Positions 49,777-59,781 of a stretch of 64,000 bases of DNA are shown here, in pieces. The stretch is from Uruburuella testudinis (GTDB taxonomy: Bacteria > Pseudomonadota > Gammaproteobacteria > Burkholderiales > Neisseriaceae), in contig NZ_CP091508.1 of NCBI RefSeq assembly GCF_022870865.1, positions 1,364,001-1,428,000 on the forward strand, given 5' to 3'. Made by a program: the position numbers and the translations under genes. Numbering within the stretch: position 1 is the first letter of the stretch; every line of letters begins with the position of its first letter. Below the pieces are notes generated by a model. That model saw only the letters and a list, made by a program, of their open reading frames with translations, made no database searches and had not been told where the DNA came from.

Positions 49777-51048
49777 CTATTCGGGTTTGGCGGTTTGCTC
49801 GGGATGATCAAGGTGGTAGATTTGCGCCACGGCATCTACCAGGCTGCTGTCTTGTGCGCTGGCTTTGTTTAGGGTGCGGGTGGGGGAGTGCAGCAGTTTG
49901 TTGGTCAGCTGCACCGACAGGCGTTCCAGCACTTCTTCGGGCGGCGTGCCTTTGGCCAGCTGTTTCATCGCGTTTTCGAGCACGTGCCGGCGGGCGCGTT
50001 CACCTTCGTCGCGCAGGGCGCGGATTAAGGGCACGCTTTGGCGGCCGCGCTGCCATTCGATAAATTCGCCCACCTTCGCTTCAACCATGGTTTCGGCTTC
50101 GGCGGCGGCTTTTTGGCGTGCTTCTTTGCCGCTTTGCACGATGCCCATCATATCGTCAACGGTGTAAAGATAGGCATCGCCAAGCTCGCCCACTTCTTCT
50201 TCGATATCGCGCGGCACGGCCAAATCAAGCATAAACACGGGCATGCTTTGGCGCTTTTTGAGGGCGCTTTCCACCATGCCTTTGCCCACAATAGGCAGTT
50301 GGCTGGCGGTGGAAGATACTACAACGTCATAGTCATGCAGGATATCGGGCAATTCGTTGAGCAGGCGCGGTTCGGCATTGACACCGAGTTTTTCGCATAA
50401 TTCTTGGGCGCGGGGCAGCGTGCGGTTGGCGACAGTCATCAGCTTCGGATTTTTGGCGGCAAAGTAAGTGGCCACCAGCTCTATCATTTCGCCGGCGCCG
50501 ATAAACAATACGTTTAAATCGGCAATATCGGGGAAAATCTGTTCGGCCATTTTGACCGATGCGGCAGCCATCGATACCGAGCTTTCGCCGACCGCGGTGT
50601 CGGTGCGCACTTCTTTGGCAACGGAAAAGGTTTTTTGAAATAAGGCATTGAGCCAGCTGTCGAGCGTTTGCTGCTCTTGCGAGACGCGCACGGCATCTTT
50701 AATCTGGCCGAGAATCTGCGGTTCGCCCAATACCATGGAATCAAGGCCGCAAGCCACGCGGAAGGCATGGCGGATGGTGTCGCTGCAACCGTAGGTGTAA
50801 AGATAGGGGCGGATTTCGTCTACGCTGAGGTTGTGGTATTGCGCCAGCCAGCGGATGATTTCTTCGGCATCGCCCACGCAATAAAGCTCGGTGCGGTTGC
50901 AGGTGGATAAAATCACTGCCTCTTTGGCGGCACGGCTGTTGATCAGTGCGCGCACGGCATCGGGCAATGCGGCGGCGGCAAACGCGAGCTGTTCGCGGAT
51001 GCTGAGCGGTGCGGTTTGGTGATTGAGGCCGATGGCGGTGAGTTGCAT
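49777..51048 (-). CDS. hemA: Glutamyl-tRNA reductase
   Basis: First committed step of the C5 haem pathway: reduces glutamyl-tRNA to glutamate-1-semialdehyde. 423 residues. Catalytic C50 in ILSTCNRTELYC; GEPQILGQIKDA; NADPH-binding VLFIGAGEMIELVATYFA; C-terminal dimerisation helix. All key residues present. Convergent with the decayed small gene across a bidirectional terminator. Confidence 0.97.
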   Translation of the reverse strand: MQLTAIGLNHQTAPLSIREQLAFAAAALPDAVRALINSRAAKEAVILSTCNRTELYCVGDAEEIIRWLAQYHNLSVDEIRPYLYTYGCSDTIRHAFRVACGLDSMVLGEPQILGQIKDAVRVSQEQQTLDSWLNALFQKTFSVAKEVRTDTAVGESSVSMAAASVKMAEQIFPDIADLNVLFIGAGEMIELVATYFAAKNPKLMTVANRTLPRAQELCEKLGVNAEPRLLNELPDILHDYDVVVSSTASQLPIVGKGMVESALKKRQSMPVFMLDLAVPRDIEEEVGELGDAYLYTVDDMMGIVQSGKEARQKAAAEAETMVEAKVGEFIEWQRGRQSVPLIRALRDEGERARRHVLENAMKQLAKGTPPEEVLERLSVQLTNKLLHSPTRTLNKASAQDSSLVDAVAQIYHLDHPEQTAKPE

Positions 51049-51161
51049 TTTTTGGAGGCAGATGGTGTGTTAGCGCGCTATTATAACGCAAACGGCGATT
51101 GAAAAAAATGCTTGCGGGCGATAGATTTTATTGTAGGCAATAAATGAAAATGGTTATCGAA

Positions 51162-51170
51162 TGCTATAAT
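51162..51170 (+). promoter_or_regulatory. Possible extended -10 promoter
   Basis: TGCTATAAT fits the TGnTATAAT extended -10. It points towards pdxH, but a family A copy lies between. No clear -35. Confidence 0.3.
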
Positions 51171-51292
51171 AATCAAATGCTTTCAGACGGCCTCAGTGCT
51201 TTGCCGGCACCTTTCAGATGACGTGTTCCGGTATGGTCTGCGGCTTGCTTATTGCCGTGCGGATGTTTATGCTGTTGTTAATGGTTAGAGCC

Positions 51293-51455
51293 GGGGTATC
51301 CGGACAATTCGATCTACGGGTGCTTTTTGCCCCTGAAAACGCATCTGCTGCGTTAAAAAGCCTCGCAAGATGCCCAATCTTGCTGCGTTTTTTGCCCGGC
51401 ATCTGCATTTTCAGGAACAAAAATCCCCTCATAAACAAATTGTCCGGACACCCTA
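51293..51455. repeat. Family A repeat before pdxH
   Basis: GGGGTATCCGGACAATTCG to AAATTGTCCGGACACCCTA. Ends about 16 bases before the pdxH start, so the repeat abuts the ribosome-binding site. Confidence 0.85.
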
Positions 51456-51470
51456 GGGCAACAAGGAGCA

Positions 51471-52106
51471 ATGATGGATTTACATGATATACGCGAAGAT
51501 TACAGCAAGCGCGAGCTTTCAGAGGCGGAATGCGACGCCAGCCCGATTGCGCAGTTTGAGCGTTGGCTCAATGAAGCGATTCTTGCGCAGGTTAACGAGC
51601 CGACTGCGGTGAATGTGGCCACGGTGGGGGAAGACGGCCGCCCCAACAGCCGCATGGTGTTGTTGAAAGAGGTAAACGGGCAGGGGTTTGTGTTTTTTAC
51701 GAATTACCACAGCCGCAAGGGGCGGGCGTTGGCAAATCATCCGTTTGCGGCGCTAACCTTTTTTTGGCCGGAGCTGGAACGGCAGGTGCGGGTGGAAGGG
51801 CGGGTGGAAAAGCTGGATGCTGCCGCATCTGATGAATATTTTGAAAGCCGGCCTTATACCAGCCGCATCGGTGCGTGGGCGAGCGAGCAAAGCACGGTGA
51901 TTGCTGCCAAATCGATGTTGGTAAAACGTGCGGCGGCTGTCGGCCTGAAGCATCCGCTGCATGTGCCGCGCCCGCCGCACTGGGGCGGCTATGTGGTGTT
52001 GCCGGAGCGGGTGGAATTTTGGCAAGGGCGGCCGAGCCGTTTGCACGACCGCATCCAATACCGCTTAGATGGCGGCGTGTGGGTGAAAGAGCGGTTGGCG
52101 CCTTAA
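51471..52106 (+). CDS. pdxH: Pyridoxamine 5'-phosphate oxidase
   Basis: FMN enzyme that forms pyridoxal 5'-phosphate. 211 residues: [93 protein letters not shown] with the C-terminal PNPOx motif. AAGGAG lies 6 bases before the first of two adjacent ATG codons. Confidence 0.97.
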   Translation: MMDLHDIREDYSKRELSEAECDASPIAQFERWLNEAILAQVNEPTAVNVATVGEDGRPNSRMVLLKEVNGQGFVFFTNYHSRKGRALANHPFAALTFFWPELERQVRVEGRVEKLDAAASDEYFESRPYTSRIGAWASEQSTVIAAKSMLVKRAAAVGLKHPLHVPRPPHWGGYVVLPERVEFWQGRPSRLHDRIQYRLDGGVWVKERLAP

Positions 52107-52108
52107 CT

Positions 52109-52207
52109 TATAGATTCAGCAATTAAATAACTGAATTTTTTAAATCAATCTAATTGTTTTAAAAGAAATTAACAAAAGATTTTTAGAATTAAAATTGCCG
52201 AATCTAT
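52109..52207. repeat. AT-rich 99-bp element with inverted ends
   Basis: TATAGATTCAGCAATT (52109-52124) and AATTGCCGAATCTATA (52192-52207) pair at 15 of 16 positions. The interior is almost entirely A and T. It begins right after the pdxH stop. It has the form of a MITE; the ends are not the Correia TATAGTGGATTAA type. Confidence 0.6.
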
Positions 52208-52423
52208 AGTACTTAATTAAAAGATACCATCGTTTGCAAATAATATGCAGGCTTGAAGCATTCAGACGGCCTCAAGACAATATCAAAACCCATATATCAA
52301 ACCCCATGCCAAACATCCGGCTTGAGGCCGTCTGAAACCCATGCGAAAAAGTCAGCAGGCAAAACAGGCGCGGCAATGCGGCAGTTTGTTCGGATGGGTA
52401 GCAAATATCAAACAGGAGAAACC

Positions 52424-53248
52424 ATGCAGCAAAACAAACCTTTTCCGCGCGTGTTGACCATTGCGGGCTCTGATTCCGGCGGCGGCGCGGGCATTCAGGC
52501 CGATTTGAAAACTTTCGGCGCACTCGGTGCCTATGGTGCCAGCGTGGTAACGGCGGTGACCGCACAAAATACCTTGGGCGTGCAGGGGGTGCATGCGGTG
52601 CCGGCCGATATGGTGGCCGCCCAATGCGAATCGGTATTGGGCGATATCCGTATGGATGCGGTCAAAATTGGTATGCTGCCCGATGTGGCCACCATCGAAA
52701 CCGTGGCGCAGGCGCTGCGTAAATACCCGGTGCCGTTTATGGTGCTTGATCCTGTGTTGGTGGCCACTTCCGGCGATTCACTGGCGCTGGAAAACACCGT
52801 TGATGCGATATGCGGACAGCTGTTGCCGTTGGCCGATGTGGTCACGCCTAATTTGAATGAGTTGGCGCAGTTAAGCGGCAATGCACCGGCGCAAGATGAA
52901 GCCGAAATGCTGGCACAAGGGCAGCAATTATTGCAAAAAGGAGCAAAAGCGGTGTTGCTCAAAGGCGGTCATTGGGCAGACAGCGCCCAAGCGCGCGATT
53001 GGTTGGTGCAGCGCAATAGCGAGCCCCAATGTTTTGTAAACAGCCGCATTGCCACGGCCAACACCCACGGCACCGGCTGCACGCTGGCTTCTGCCATTGC
53101 TGCGCTTTATCCCCACCGCCGCAATCTGAATTTTGCCGTGGCGGCTGCCAAAAGTTATCTGCATGGTGCGATTGCTGCCGGGCAATACTGGAAAGTGGGC
53201 AGCGGTCACGGGCCGTTGGCACATTTTTGGCGCACGGTGCGCGATTGA
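52424..53248 (+). CDS. thiD: Hydroxymethylpyrimidine/phosphomethylpyrimidine kinase
   Basis: Phosphorylates HMP and HMP-P in thiamine synthesis (may also accept pyridoxine-type substrates). 274 residues with LTIAGSDSGGGAGIQADLKT, PYGASVVTAVTAQNT region, VLDPVLVATSGD and the anion-hole TANTHGTGCTLASAIAA with catalytic Cys. The ATG at 52424 follows AACAGGAGAAACC; an earlier in-frame start would add 57 residues of repeat-like sequence rich in DUS. Confidence 0.93.
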   Translation: MQQNKPFPRVLTIAGSDSGGGAGIQADLKTFGALGAYGASVVTAVTAQNTLGVQGVHAVPADMVAAQCESVLGDIRMDAVKIGMLPDVATIETVAQALRKYPVPFMVLDPVLVATSGDSLALENTVDAICGQLLPLADVVTPNLNELAQLSGNAPAQDEAEMLAQGQQLLQKGAKAVLLKGGHWADSAQARDWLVQRNSEPQCFVNSRIATANTHGTGCTLASAIAALYPHRRNLNFAVAAAKSYLHGAIAAGQYWKVGSGHGPLAHFWRTVRD

Positions 53249-53318
53249 TTCATCAGACTTTCAGACGGCCTTTGATACAGAATCAGCATAGGCCGTCTGA
53301 ACGCTATATAATGCCGCC

Positions 53319-54107
53319 ATGAAACACATTACCTCCGCCCAAAACGAGCAGCTCAAACATTTGGCCAAGCTGCTGTCACAAGCCAAAGCCCGCCGCGAAC
53401 ACGGCCAAACCGTGTTGGAAGGTGCGCATCTTTTGCAAGCCTATCTGCAAAGCGGCGGCGTGCCCGAGCAGGTTTATATTCCCGAAAGCAAAGCCGCCCA
53501 AGCCGAAACCTCTGCGCTGACGGCGCAATTGCCGGCTGATGTGCTTACTTTGGTGAGCAGCGCGGCTTCGGCAAAAATCACCAGCCTCACCGAAGCGGAA
53601 GAAATCATGACGCTGATTGCGCTGCCTCAGCCGAGCGCTCTGCCGCAGACCGGCGATTGCGTGGTGCTTGAGCGCGTGCAAGACCCGGGTAATGTCGGCA
53701 CGATTCTGCGCAGCGCGGCGGCGGCGGGTGTGGATGAAATTGTGTTGAGCGCCGACAGCGCCGATGTGTGGTCGCCGAAAGTGCTGCGCGCCGGTATGGG
53801 AGCGCATTTCCTGCTGCGGCTGCATGCCCGCGCCGATGTGTTGCAATGGCGGGCAGGCTACACCGGCAGCGTGTGGGCAACCGCGCTCACTGATGATAAC
53901 AACCACAGCCTTTATGCACTCGATTTGCGGGGTGCGGCGGCATGGGTGTTCGGCAACGAAGGCAGCGGCGTGAGTGAAGCGCTGTTGTCCGGTGTTGAGG
54001 GCAGCGTGAAAATCCCGATGGCAGGTGCAACCGAGTCGCTGAATGTAGCGATGGCGGCAACGGTTTGTTTGTTTGAACAGATGCGGCAGCGGCTTGAGGC
54101 CGTTTGA
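53319..54107 (+). CDS. RNA 2'-O-methyltransferase, TrmH/SpoU family
   Basis: SPOUT methyltransferase of 262 residues: N-terminal substrate-binding domain (EGAHLLQAYLQSGG), then the knotted domain with motif 1 NVGTILRSAAAAGVDEIVLS, motif 2 WVFGNEGSGVSEALL and motif 3 VKIPMAGATESLNVAMAA. Could act on 23S rRNA or tRNA; the exact site is not known. The C-terminal EAV stop comes from GAGGCCGTTTGA, a one-mismatch DUS. Confidence 0.85.
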   Translation: MKHITSAQNEQLKHLAKLLSQAKARREHGQTVLEGAHLLQAYLQSGGVPEQVYIPESKAAQAETSALTAQLPADVLTLVSSAASAKITSLTEAEEIMTLIALPQPSALPQTGDCVVLERVQDPGNVGTILRSAAAAGVDEIVLSADSADVWSPKVLRAGMGAHFLLRLHARADVLQWRAGYTGSVWATALTDDNNHSLYALDLRGAAAWVFGNEGSGVSEALLSGVEGSVKIPMAGATESLNVAMAATVCLFEQMRQRLEAV

Positions 54108-54117
54108 AAGAAAAAAC

Positions 54118-54630
54118 ATGGCGGAAATTAAAATCGTGGTGGCCGACATCACCACCTTAAACGTAGACGCCATTGTCAATGCAGCCAATGAAACGCTGTT
54201 GGGCGGCGGCGGTGTAGACGGTGCCATCCATGCAGCGGCAGGACGCGGCTTATTGGCAGAATGCCGTCTCTTGGGCGGCTGCCGTACCGGCGAAGCCAAA
54301 ATCACCGGCGGTCATCTGCTGCCTGCCCGATACGTTATCCACACCGTCGGCCCTGTATGGCACGGCGGCAGCCAGGGCGAAGCGCAACTGCTGGCCGCCG
54401 CTTATGCCAATTCGCTCAAGCTGGCGCAGGAATACGGCTTGCGCAGTATCGCTTTCCCCAATATCAGTACCGGCGTTTACGGCTATCCGGCTGACAAGGC
54501 CGCCGTCATCGCATTGCAAAGCCTGCGTGCTACATTAGCGCAATGCCCCGCCATCGATACCGTTATCTTATGCTGTTTTTCAGAGCAGGCTGCTTTATTG
54601 TACCGCTCGTTAGCGGCAGCAGATTCTTAA
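54118..54630 (+). CDS. Macrodomain protein, YmdB-like
   Basis: 170 residues forming a single macrodomain: VDAIVNAANETLLGGGGVDG, IHAAAGRGLLAEC, GGHLLPARYVIHTVGP, FPNISTGVYGYPADKAA. The conserved Asn/Asp and GGGGVDGAIH loop fit O-acetyl-ADP-ribose or mono-ADP-ribose hydrolases. The start is 10 bases after the upstream stop, so it may be coupled to the methyltransferase. Confidence 0.9.
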   Translation: MAEIKIVVADITTLNVDAIVNAANETLLGGGGVDGAIHAAAGRGLLAECRLLGGCRTGEAKITGGHLLPARYVIHTVGPVWHGGSQGEAQLLAAAYANSLKLAQEYGLRSIAFPNISTGVYGYPADKAAVIALQSLRATLAQCPAIDTVILCCFSEQAALLYRSLAAADS

Positions 54631-54764
54631 AACAAAACCGCCTCGGCAACGAAATACCGGCAAGCACTGAGCCGTTTGACACGGCCGTCTGAAAAAAGAT
54701 GGCGACACCACCCGAATGGCTATTCAGCTCTGCATGTTTTATGTTATTAGCAAAGGAAAATCTG

Positions 54765-55427
54765 ATGCAATTACAATCATTTGATGCAACCGCCCGCAAG
54801 CGCCTGGCCGCGCTGCTCGATGCTAAGGCCGAAAACGGCAACAGCATGCGCTGCGATGAAGTGCAAGGCTTTATGCTGGCGCTGCTGTCCGGCCCCGACA
54901 GCCTCAACACCGCTGAATGGCTGCCTGAAATCCTTGCCGACGAGCAGCTTTTCAGTGAAGAAGAGCGGAAAGAAGTGGAAGCGCTGGTATTGAGCTGGGC
55001 GGTTGATATGCGTGAAAAACTGGTTTCCGGCAGCCTGCCCGAATTGTGTCTTTATGAAGATGAGGGCGGCAGCGATTTCTACACTTGGTGTAATGCCTAT
55101 CTTTACGCGCTCGATGTGGTGCCGACCGATTGGTTTGAAAAAGCCGCCGATGATGATTTTGAAGATTTGTTTTATCCGGTGATGGCGCTTGGCGGTATTT
55201 ATGATGAAGAAGACGAAGGCCAAATCATCATCACCTTTACCGATAAAGAGCTGGCGCAGCTGGAAAGCGACTTGCCGCATGCGCTGCTGGGCATTTACCG
55301 TTATTGGCAAAGCGTGATCAACAAGCCGCAAACCGTGCGCCGCGAGGGCGATAAAATAGGCCGCAACGATTTATGCCCCTGCGGGAGCGGTAAAAAATAC
55401 AAAGCCTGCTGTGCTAGGGTGTCCTGA
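54765..55427 (+). CDS. YecA/YgfB-family protein with SEC-C zinc motif
   Basis: 220 residues: N-terminal UPF0149/YecA helical domain ([40 protein letters not shown]) and a C-terminal SEC-C zinc-binding motif ([18 protein letters not shown]). The last residues ARVS and the stop are encoded by the left end of a family A repeat. The ATG at 54765 follows AAAGGAAAATCTG. The zinc motif is intact, so the insertion probably cost only the last residues. Confidence 0.8.
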   Translation: MQLQSFDATARKRLAALLDAKAENGNSMRCDEVQGFMLALLSGPDSLNTAEWLPEILADEQLFSEEERKEVEALVLSWAVDMREKLVSGSLPELCLYEDEGGSDFYTWCNAYLYALDVVPTDWFEKAADDDFEDLFYPVMALGGIYDEEDEGQIIITFTDKELAQLESDLPHALLGIYRYWQSVINKPQTVRREGDKIGRNDLCPCGSGKKYKACCARVS

Positions 55428-55578
55428 TGTGTCGTTTATGAAGGGATTTTTGTTCCTGGAAATGCAGATGCCAGGCAAAAAACGCAGCAAGATTGGACAT
55501 CTTGCGAGGCTTTTTAACGCAGCAGATGTATTTTCAGGGGCAAAAAGCACCCGTAAATCGACACATCAGGACACCCTA
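55415..55578. repeat. Family A repeat that supplies a stop codon
   Basis: TAGGGTGTCCTGATGTGTCG to CATCAGGACACCCTA; about 164 bp and among the best-preserved copies. A partial second copy (GGCTATCCTGATTGTCG) follows to about 55640. Confidence 0.9.
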
Positions 55579-55639
55579 GGCTATCCTGATTGTCGTTTAT
55601 GAGGGGATTTTTGTTCCTGAAAATGCAGAGGCGAGGCAT

Positions 55640-55962
55640 AAAATCAAAAAAGGCCTTTCGCTAAGGCGCTGAATGCCAAACCGGCAGGTGTTGATACCTG
55701 TAAAAATCAGCTGACCAGTTGAGCCAACGTCGTTAGATTATGTTTGTGAATGGTATGACTGTCTTATCAGCTAACTTATTGAACGGCTATATAACAAAAT
55801 CATTCCGTATTTTGAAAGTTATCAGGCCGTCTGAAAATTTCAGACGGCCTGATGCACAAATATCAAAGTGGTTTTCCACCCCAAAATTATAGCTTATACC
55901 CATTCGCAAACATAATCTAACGGCGCAGGCTCAACTGACCAGCTTGCTTTGGTGAAAAGGTA
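55640..55962. repeat. Family B ends and DUS terminator before ttcA
   Basis: A diverged family B right part near 55710-55757 (GAGCCAACGTCGTTAGATTA, GTTTGTGAATGG) and another copy at 55894-55962 (ATACCCATTCGCAAACATAA, then GGTGAAAAGGTAT). Between them, arms ATCAGGCCGTCTGAAA and TTTCAGACGGCCTGAT (55821-55853) form the ttcA-side hairpin. No gene in 55428-55962. Confidence 0.55.
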
Positions 55963-56907
55963 TTAATCTTTCGGTTTGCTGGCCAAAATATTAATCACTT
56001 TTTTCGGTGCCGGCAGCTCTACTTTGATGGCCTCTTCATGATTGAGGCCGTCTGAAAACTGCTGCGGCAGGCTTTCGCGGTCAAACGCCAAATCGCCGCC
56101 ATGTTTCAGCTTTTGGCCGCGTTCAAGTGATTGAAAGTCAAACAAACCGGTATCGGCCAAATGCGAGGGCACCACGTTTTGCAGCGCTGAAAACATGCTC
56201 TCGATGCGGCCGGGAAAACGCTTGTCCCAATCGTTGAGCATTTCCTTAATGACCTGGCGTTGCAGATTCGGCTGTGATCCGCACAAATTGCAGGGAATAA
56301 TCGGAAATTGTTTTAACTCGGCATAGCGTTCCAAATCTTTTTCTTTCACATACGCCAACGGGCGGATAACGATATGCTCGCCGTTATCGCTCACCAGCTT
56401 CGGCGGCATGGCCTTGAGCTTGCCGCCGTAAAACATATTCAGAAACAGCGTTTGCAGAATATCGTCGCGATGGTGGCCGAGGGCGATTTTGGTGCAGCCC
56501 AATTCTTTGGCCACACGATACAGCACACCGCGGCGCAGGCGGCTGCACAGCGAACAAGTGGTTTTTCCTTCCTCAATCACGCGTTTCACCACCGAATAAG
56601 TGTCTTCTTCAATGATTTTGTAGGGCACACCGATGCTTTCCAGATATTCCGGCAACACATGTTCGGGAAAGCCCGGCTGCTTCTGATCGAGATTTACCGC
56701 CACCAATTCGAAATCAATCGGCGCACTGGCTTGAAGCTGGCGCAGAATATCCAAAAGCGCATAGCTGTCTTTACCGCCCGAGAGGCACACCATAATTTTG
56801 TCGCCCGCTTCAATCATATTGAAATCATTGACGACATCGCCCACTGCATGGCGCAGGCGCTTGTTTAATTTATTGTTTTCGAGTTCGTGTTTCGGTTTTT
56901 TAGACAT
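55963..56907 (-). CDS. ttcA: tRNA 2-thiocytidine synthetase TtcA
   Basis: ATP-dependent 2-thiolation of cytidine-32 in tRNA. 314 residues. PP-loop [13 protein letters not shown], two cysteine pairs [10 protein letters not shown] and CNLCGSQPN that hold the Fe-S cluster, [19 protein letters not shown]. The usual Neisseria length. The C-terminal region includes a DUS-coded QFSDGLNHE. Confidence 0.96.
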   Translation of the reverse strand: MSKKPKHELENNKLNKRLRHAVGDVVNDFNMIEAGDKIMVCLSGGKDSYALLDILRQLQASAPIDFELVAVNLDQKQPGFPEHVLPEYLESIGVPYKIIEEDTYSVVKRVIEEGKTTCSLCSRLRRGVLYRVAKELGCTKIALGHHRDDILQTLFLNMFYGGKLKAMPPKLVSDNGEHIVIRPLAYVKEKDLERYAELKQFPIIPCNLCGSQPNLQRQVIKEMLNDWDKRFPGRIESMFSALQNVVPSHLADTGLFDFQSLERGQKLKHGGDLAFDRESLPQQFSDGLNHEEAIKVELPAPKKVINILASKPKD

Positions 56908-56961
56908 GGTTTTTCAGGTAGGGGAAAATTTTTCAGGGCTGAATTATAGCTTATTGAAGCA

Positions 56962-56995
56962 AAGGCCGTCTGAAAGATTGTATTCAGACGGCCTT
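56962..56995. terminator. Inverted DUS between ttcA and the TolC gene
   Basis: AAGGCCGTCTGAA and TTCAGACGGCCTT, both flanking genes being on the minus strand. Confidence 0.75.
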
Positions 56996-57022
56996 ATATA
57001 TTGCACTTTTTGAAACAGAGAT

Positions 57023-58333
57023 TTAGTTTAACAGCGTATTGATTTGCGCCACCCGCGCAGATTCATTCAAAACACCGGCGCTTTGCAACAGCTGTAAATA
57101 AGCGCGGATATGGCCGTATTTGGCTTCGGCCAGCTTTTGTTCCGCATCGGCTTTGGCCTGTTGTGCCTGCACTTCTTCCAGATTATTGCGGATGCCGACT
57201 GTTTTTCCCATCCGGGTGGCTTCCAGGCGCGCATTGGCGCTGTCGAGCAGGCGCTGTTGGGCAAGCATTTGGATTTTGCTGCTGCGGCTGCCGAGATAAG
57301 CCTGCCGCACTGCTAAGGCAGTCTGCCGTTCGGTGTCCAGCAGCAGAGCATGGTTTTGGGCAACACGCGCGGCGGCTTCGCGCACTTGGCTGGCGGTTTG
57401 GCCGCCGCTGTATAAAGGCATACTCAACTGCAACGTCAGTGTTGCGCCTTTGCTGCGGTATTTTTGTGCATCACCGGCATATTTGCGGGTGCTGTGATTA
57501 TCCTGATAACCGCCGTTGAGGGTAAGCCGCGGCAAATGGCTGCCTTTGGCCGCAGCAAGGGCGGCTTCAGCGTTTGCCAGCGCTGCTTTTTGCAGCTGCC
57601 ATAAATGGTTGTGCTGTTTGGCCAGTTGCTGCCATTGTTGCTCTTGTGATCCGGCAAGAAAATTGCCTAAATCTTTGTGCGGTTGCAAGGGGCGGATATC
57701 AGCAGGATTAAGCCCGGTTAAATCCGCCAGGGTATTTTCTGCTATCTGCAATCGGGTGGCGGTGTCGATTTCTTTGGCCAGCGCCGCATCATAGCCGGCT
57801 TTGGCTTCATAAGTATCTAAAATGGTGGCGGCACCTTGTGCAAACATCGCCTGTGCCTGCCTGATTTGCTGGCCATAGGCGCTTTTTTCATCGCGCACGG
57901 CTGCCAACTTATCACGGTTGAGCAACACATCAAAATAAGCCTGCGCCACATTCAAGCGCAATTCGTCTGCATGGCCGGCCAGCCGGATATCAGCCATTTT
58001 TTCGGCTAACCTGCCTTGCCGGTATTGGGCAAAGCGGCTTTTATCAAACAATATCTGGCCGGCCTGCACATTCCAGCCGTGGCTTTGGGTGTTGGCGGAA
58101 AGCGAATAAGGTTGCTTTTGATAAACCGCATTGGCCGTTACCTGAGGCAGTAAAGCCGCCCGCGCCTGATATTTCTGCTCGGCCTCCGCATCACGGCTGT
58201 GCTTGGCGGCGGCATGGCCGGCAGAATAATTTAAAGCCGCCCGCCAAGCTTCGGATAAATCGAAAGCATTGGCCGTCTGAAAAATCATAGACAGCATAAA
58301 ACAAAATACGAATAACAATCGAAAATTTAGCAT
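57023..58333 (-). CDS. TolC-family outer-membrane efflux protein
   Basis: Trimeric outer-membrane channel of type I secretion and efflux. 436 residues with a signal peptide ending near QTANA and two OEP repeats (QAYFDVLLNRDKLAAVRDEK; RQAYLGSRSSKIQMLAQQRL). The signal peptide is partly coded by a reverse-reading DUS (FQTA). GC-rich like its left neighbours, although the genes to the right are AT-rich. Divergent from the JmjC gene; it is the natural exit duct for the exporter at 62383-64000. Confidence 0.85.
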   Translation of the reverse strand: MLNFRLLFVFCFMLSMIFQTANAFDLSEAWRAALNYSAGHAAAKHSRDAEAEQKYQARAALLPQVTANAVYQKQPYSLSANTQSHGWNVQAGQILFDKSRFAQYRQGRLAEKMADIRLAGHADELRLNVAQAYFDVLLNRDKLAAVRDEKSAYGQQIRQAQAMFAQGAATILDTYEAKAGYDAALAKEIDTATRLQIAENTLADLTGLNPADIRPLQPHKDLGNFLAGSQEQQWQQLAKQHNHLWQLQKAALANAEAALAAAKGSHLPRLTLNGGYQDNHSTRKYAGDAQKYRSKGATLTLQLSMPLYSGGQTASQVREAAARVAQNHALLLDTERQTALAVRQAYLGSRSSKIQMLAQQRLLDSANARLEATRMGKTVGIRNNLEEVQAQQAKADAEQKLAEAKYGHIRAYLQLLQSAGVLNESARVAQINTLLN

Positions 58334-58527
58334 AAGTTTTAATATAAAGAAGTTTGTCGTTAAGATAATTTGGAAAAATTAACAGATAAAGCATCAATAT
58401 TTTAAATTTATAGTTGAATAGAATTAATTATTGATATATGTCAAATATGTTTGTAATATAGCATAAATATATTTTAAGGCAATTAAATTTTTGATAAACA
58501 CCCAATACGCAGGAAAGAAGGAGCAGC
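58334..58527. other. AT-rich divergent promoter region
   Basis: Nearly pure A/T between the TolC gene and the JmjC gene. AAGAAGGAGCAGC just before 58528 is the JmjC ribosome-binding site. No operator recognised. Confidence 0.4.
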
Positions 58528-59688
58528 ATGCATTTGGATTTCAAGATTTCACCGGAGCAGTTTCACCGCGAATACCTTTATCAAAAGCCTATGGTATTTA
58601 AAGGTGCGGTTAAAAATATCAATATCGGCTGGAAAGAGATAAACGAGCTTTATCAGCGGGCAGATCCGATGGATCACCAGTTTAAATTCCGCAAAGGGCC
58701 GATGATCCCGAAAGAAGCCTATGTGGAAGCCGTTAATGATGTCGGGCGCACGCGTTACCGCTTTAATAAAGCAGCGGTGTATCAATATTTGAAAGAGGGC
58801 GCAACGCTGGTTTACAACCGCATCAACAACGAGCCGTTTGTCGATGATATTGCCAAGCAGGTGGCGCAATTTGCGCGGGCGCAAACCGTTGTGAGCAGCT
58901 ATCTGGCTTTTGGTGATGCCCCTTCCTATAAAAATCATTGGGATACCCGCGATGTGTTTGCCGTGCAGCTGGTCGGCAAAAAACATTGGACCCTCTCTGC
59001 ACCTAATTTCGCAATGCCGCTGTATATGCAGCAGGCCAAAGATATGCCGCATATCCTGCCGCCCGAAAAAACCGATATGGAAGTGGTGCTTGAAGCCGGC
59101 GATGTGCTGTATATTCCGCGCGGCTGGTGGCACAACCCTGTGCCGTTGGGCTGTGAAACCTTTCATCTGGCCATCGGCACCTTTCCGCCAAACGGCTACA
59201 ACTATATGGAATGGTTGATGAAGCAGATGCCCGAAATTACCAGCCTGCGTCAAAGTTTTCGAGGTTGGGATGCCGATCAAGAAAATATCCGGGATATAGC
59301 GCAGCAAGTGGCCGGGCTGATTGCCAACCCGGAACAATATGAACACTTTATACAGGCATTTTTGGGCGATCAGCGCGTAGATTCACCGTTGCGGATGGAA
59401 TATTTCGGCAACCCGAATGCAGACAGTCTGCCGGATAATGTGCGGCTGCGGCTGAATGCGGTGGATATGTCTACGCTGGCAAAGGGCTATATCATTGCCA
59501 ACGGCACCAAAATCAATGTGGATGAAGACAGCATTGAGGTGCTGGAAAAGCTTGCCTGCCGGAATAAAGTATCGTTATGTGATTTATTGGCCGGGTATAC
59601 AAAAGAACATCAAACTAAAATTGAAATGCTGATTACCCAAATGGGTGCATTGGATATTATTGAAATTATTGAAACAAAAGGGAATTAA
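58528..59688 (+). CDS. JmjC/cupin-like Fe(II)/2-oxoglutarate oxygenase
   Basis: 386 residues. The JmjC-type metal triad is visible: H137 and D139 in NHWDT, and H202 in GWWHNP. The rest of the double-stranded helix is typical: VQLVGKKHWTLSAPNF, EAGDVLYIPRGWW. The family includes protein/amino-acid hydroxylases such as ribosomal oxygenases. The C-terminal 150 residues are helical and not conserved in those. It lies directly before the small membrane and microcin-like genes and has their orientation, so a role in modifying the peptides is plausible but inferred. Confidence 0.8.
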   Translation: MHLDFKISPEQFHREYLYQKPMVFKGAVKNINIGWKEINELYQRADPMDHQFKFRKGPMIPKEAYVEAVNDVGRTRYRFNKAAVYQYLKEGATLVYNRINNEPFVDDIAKQVAQFARAQTVVSSYLAFGDAPSYKNHWDTRDVFAVQLVGKKHWTLSAPNFAMPLYMQQAKDMPHILPPEKTDMEVVLEAGDVLYIPRGWWHNPVPLGCETFHLAIGTFPPNGYNYMEWLMKQMPEITSLRQSFRGWDADQENIRDIAQQVAGLIANPEQYEHFIQAFLGDQRVDSPLRMEYFGNPNADSLPDNVRLRLNAVDMSTLAKGYIIANGTKINVDEDSIEVLEKLACRNKVSLCDLLAGYTKEHQTKIEMLITQMGALDIIEIIETKGN

Positions 59689-59781
59689 TAGCGAAATAAT
59701 ATTTAGGCTATATTTTAAATAAAATATATTAATCATCCTAATTAATTGATAGGTGGTTTGATTTATTTTTTAAGGAAATAT

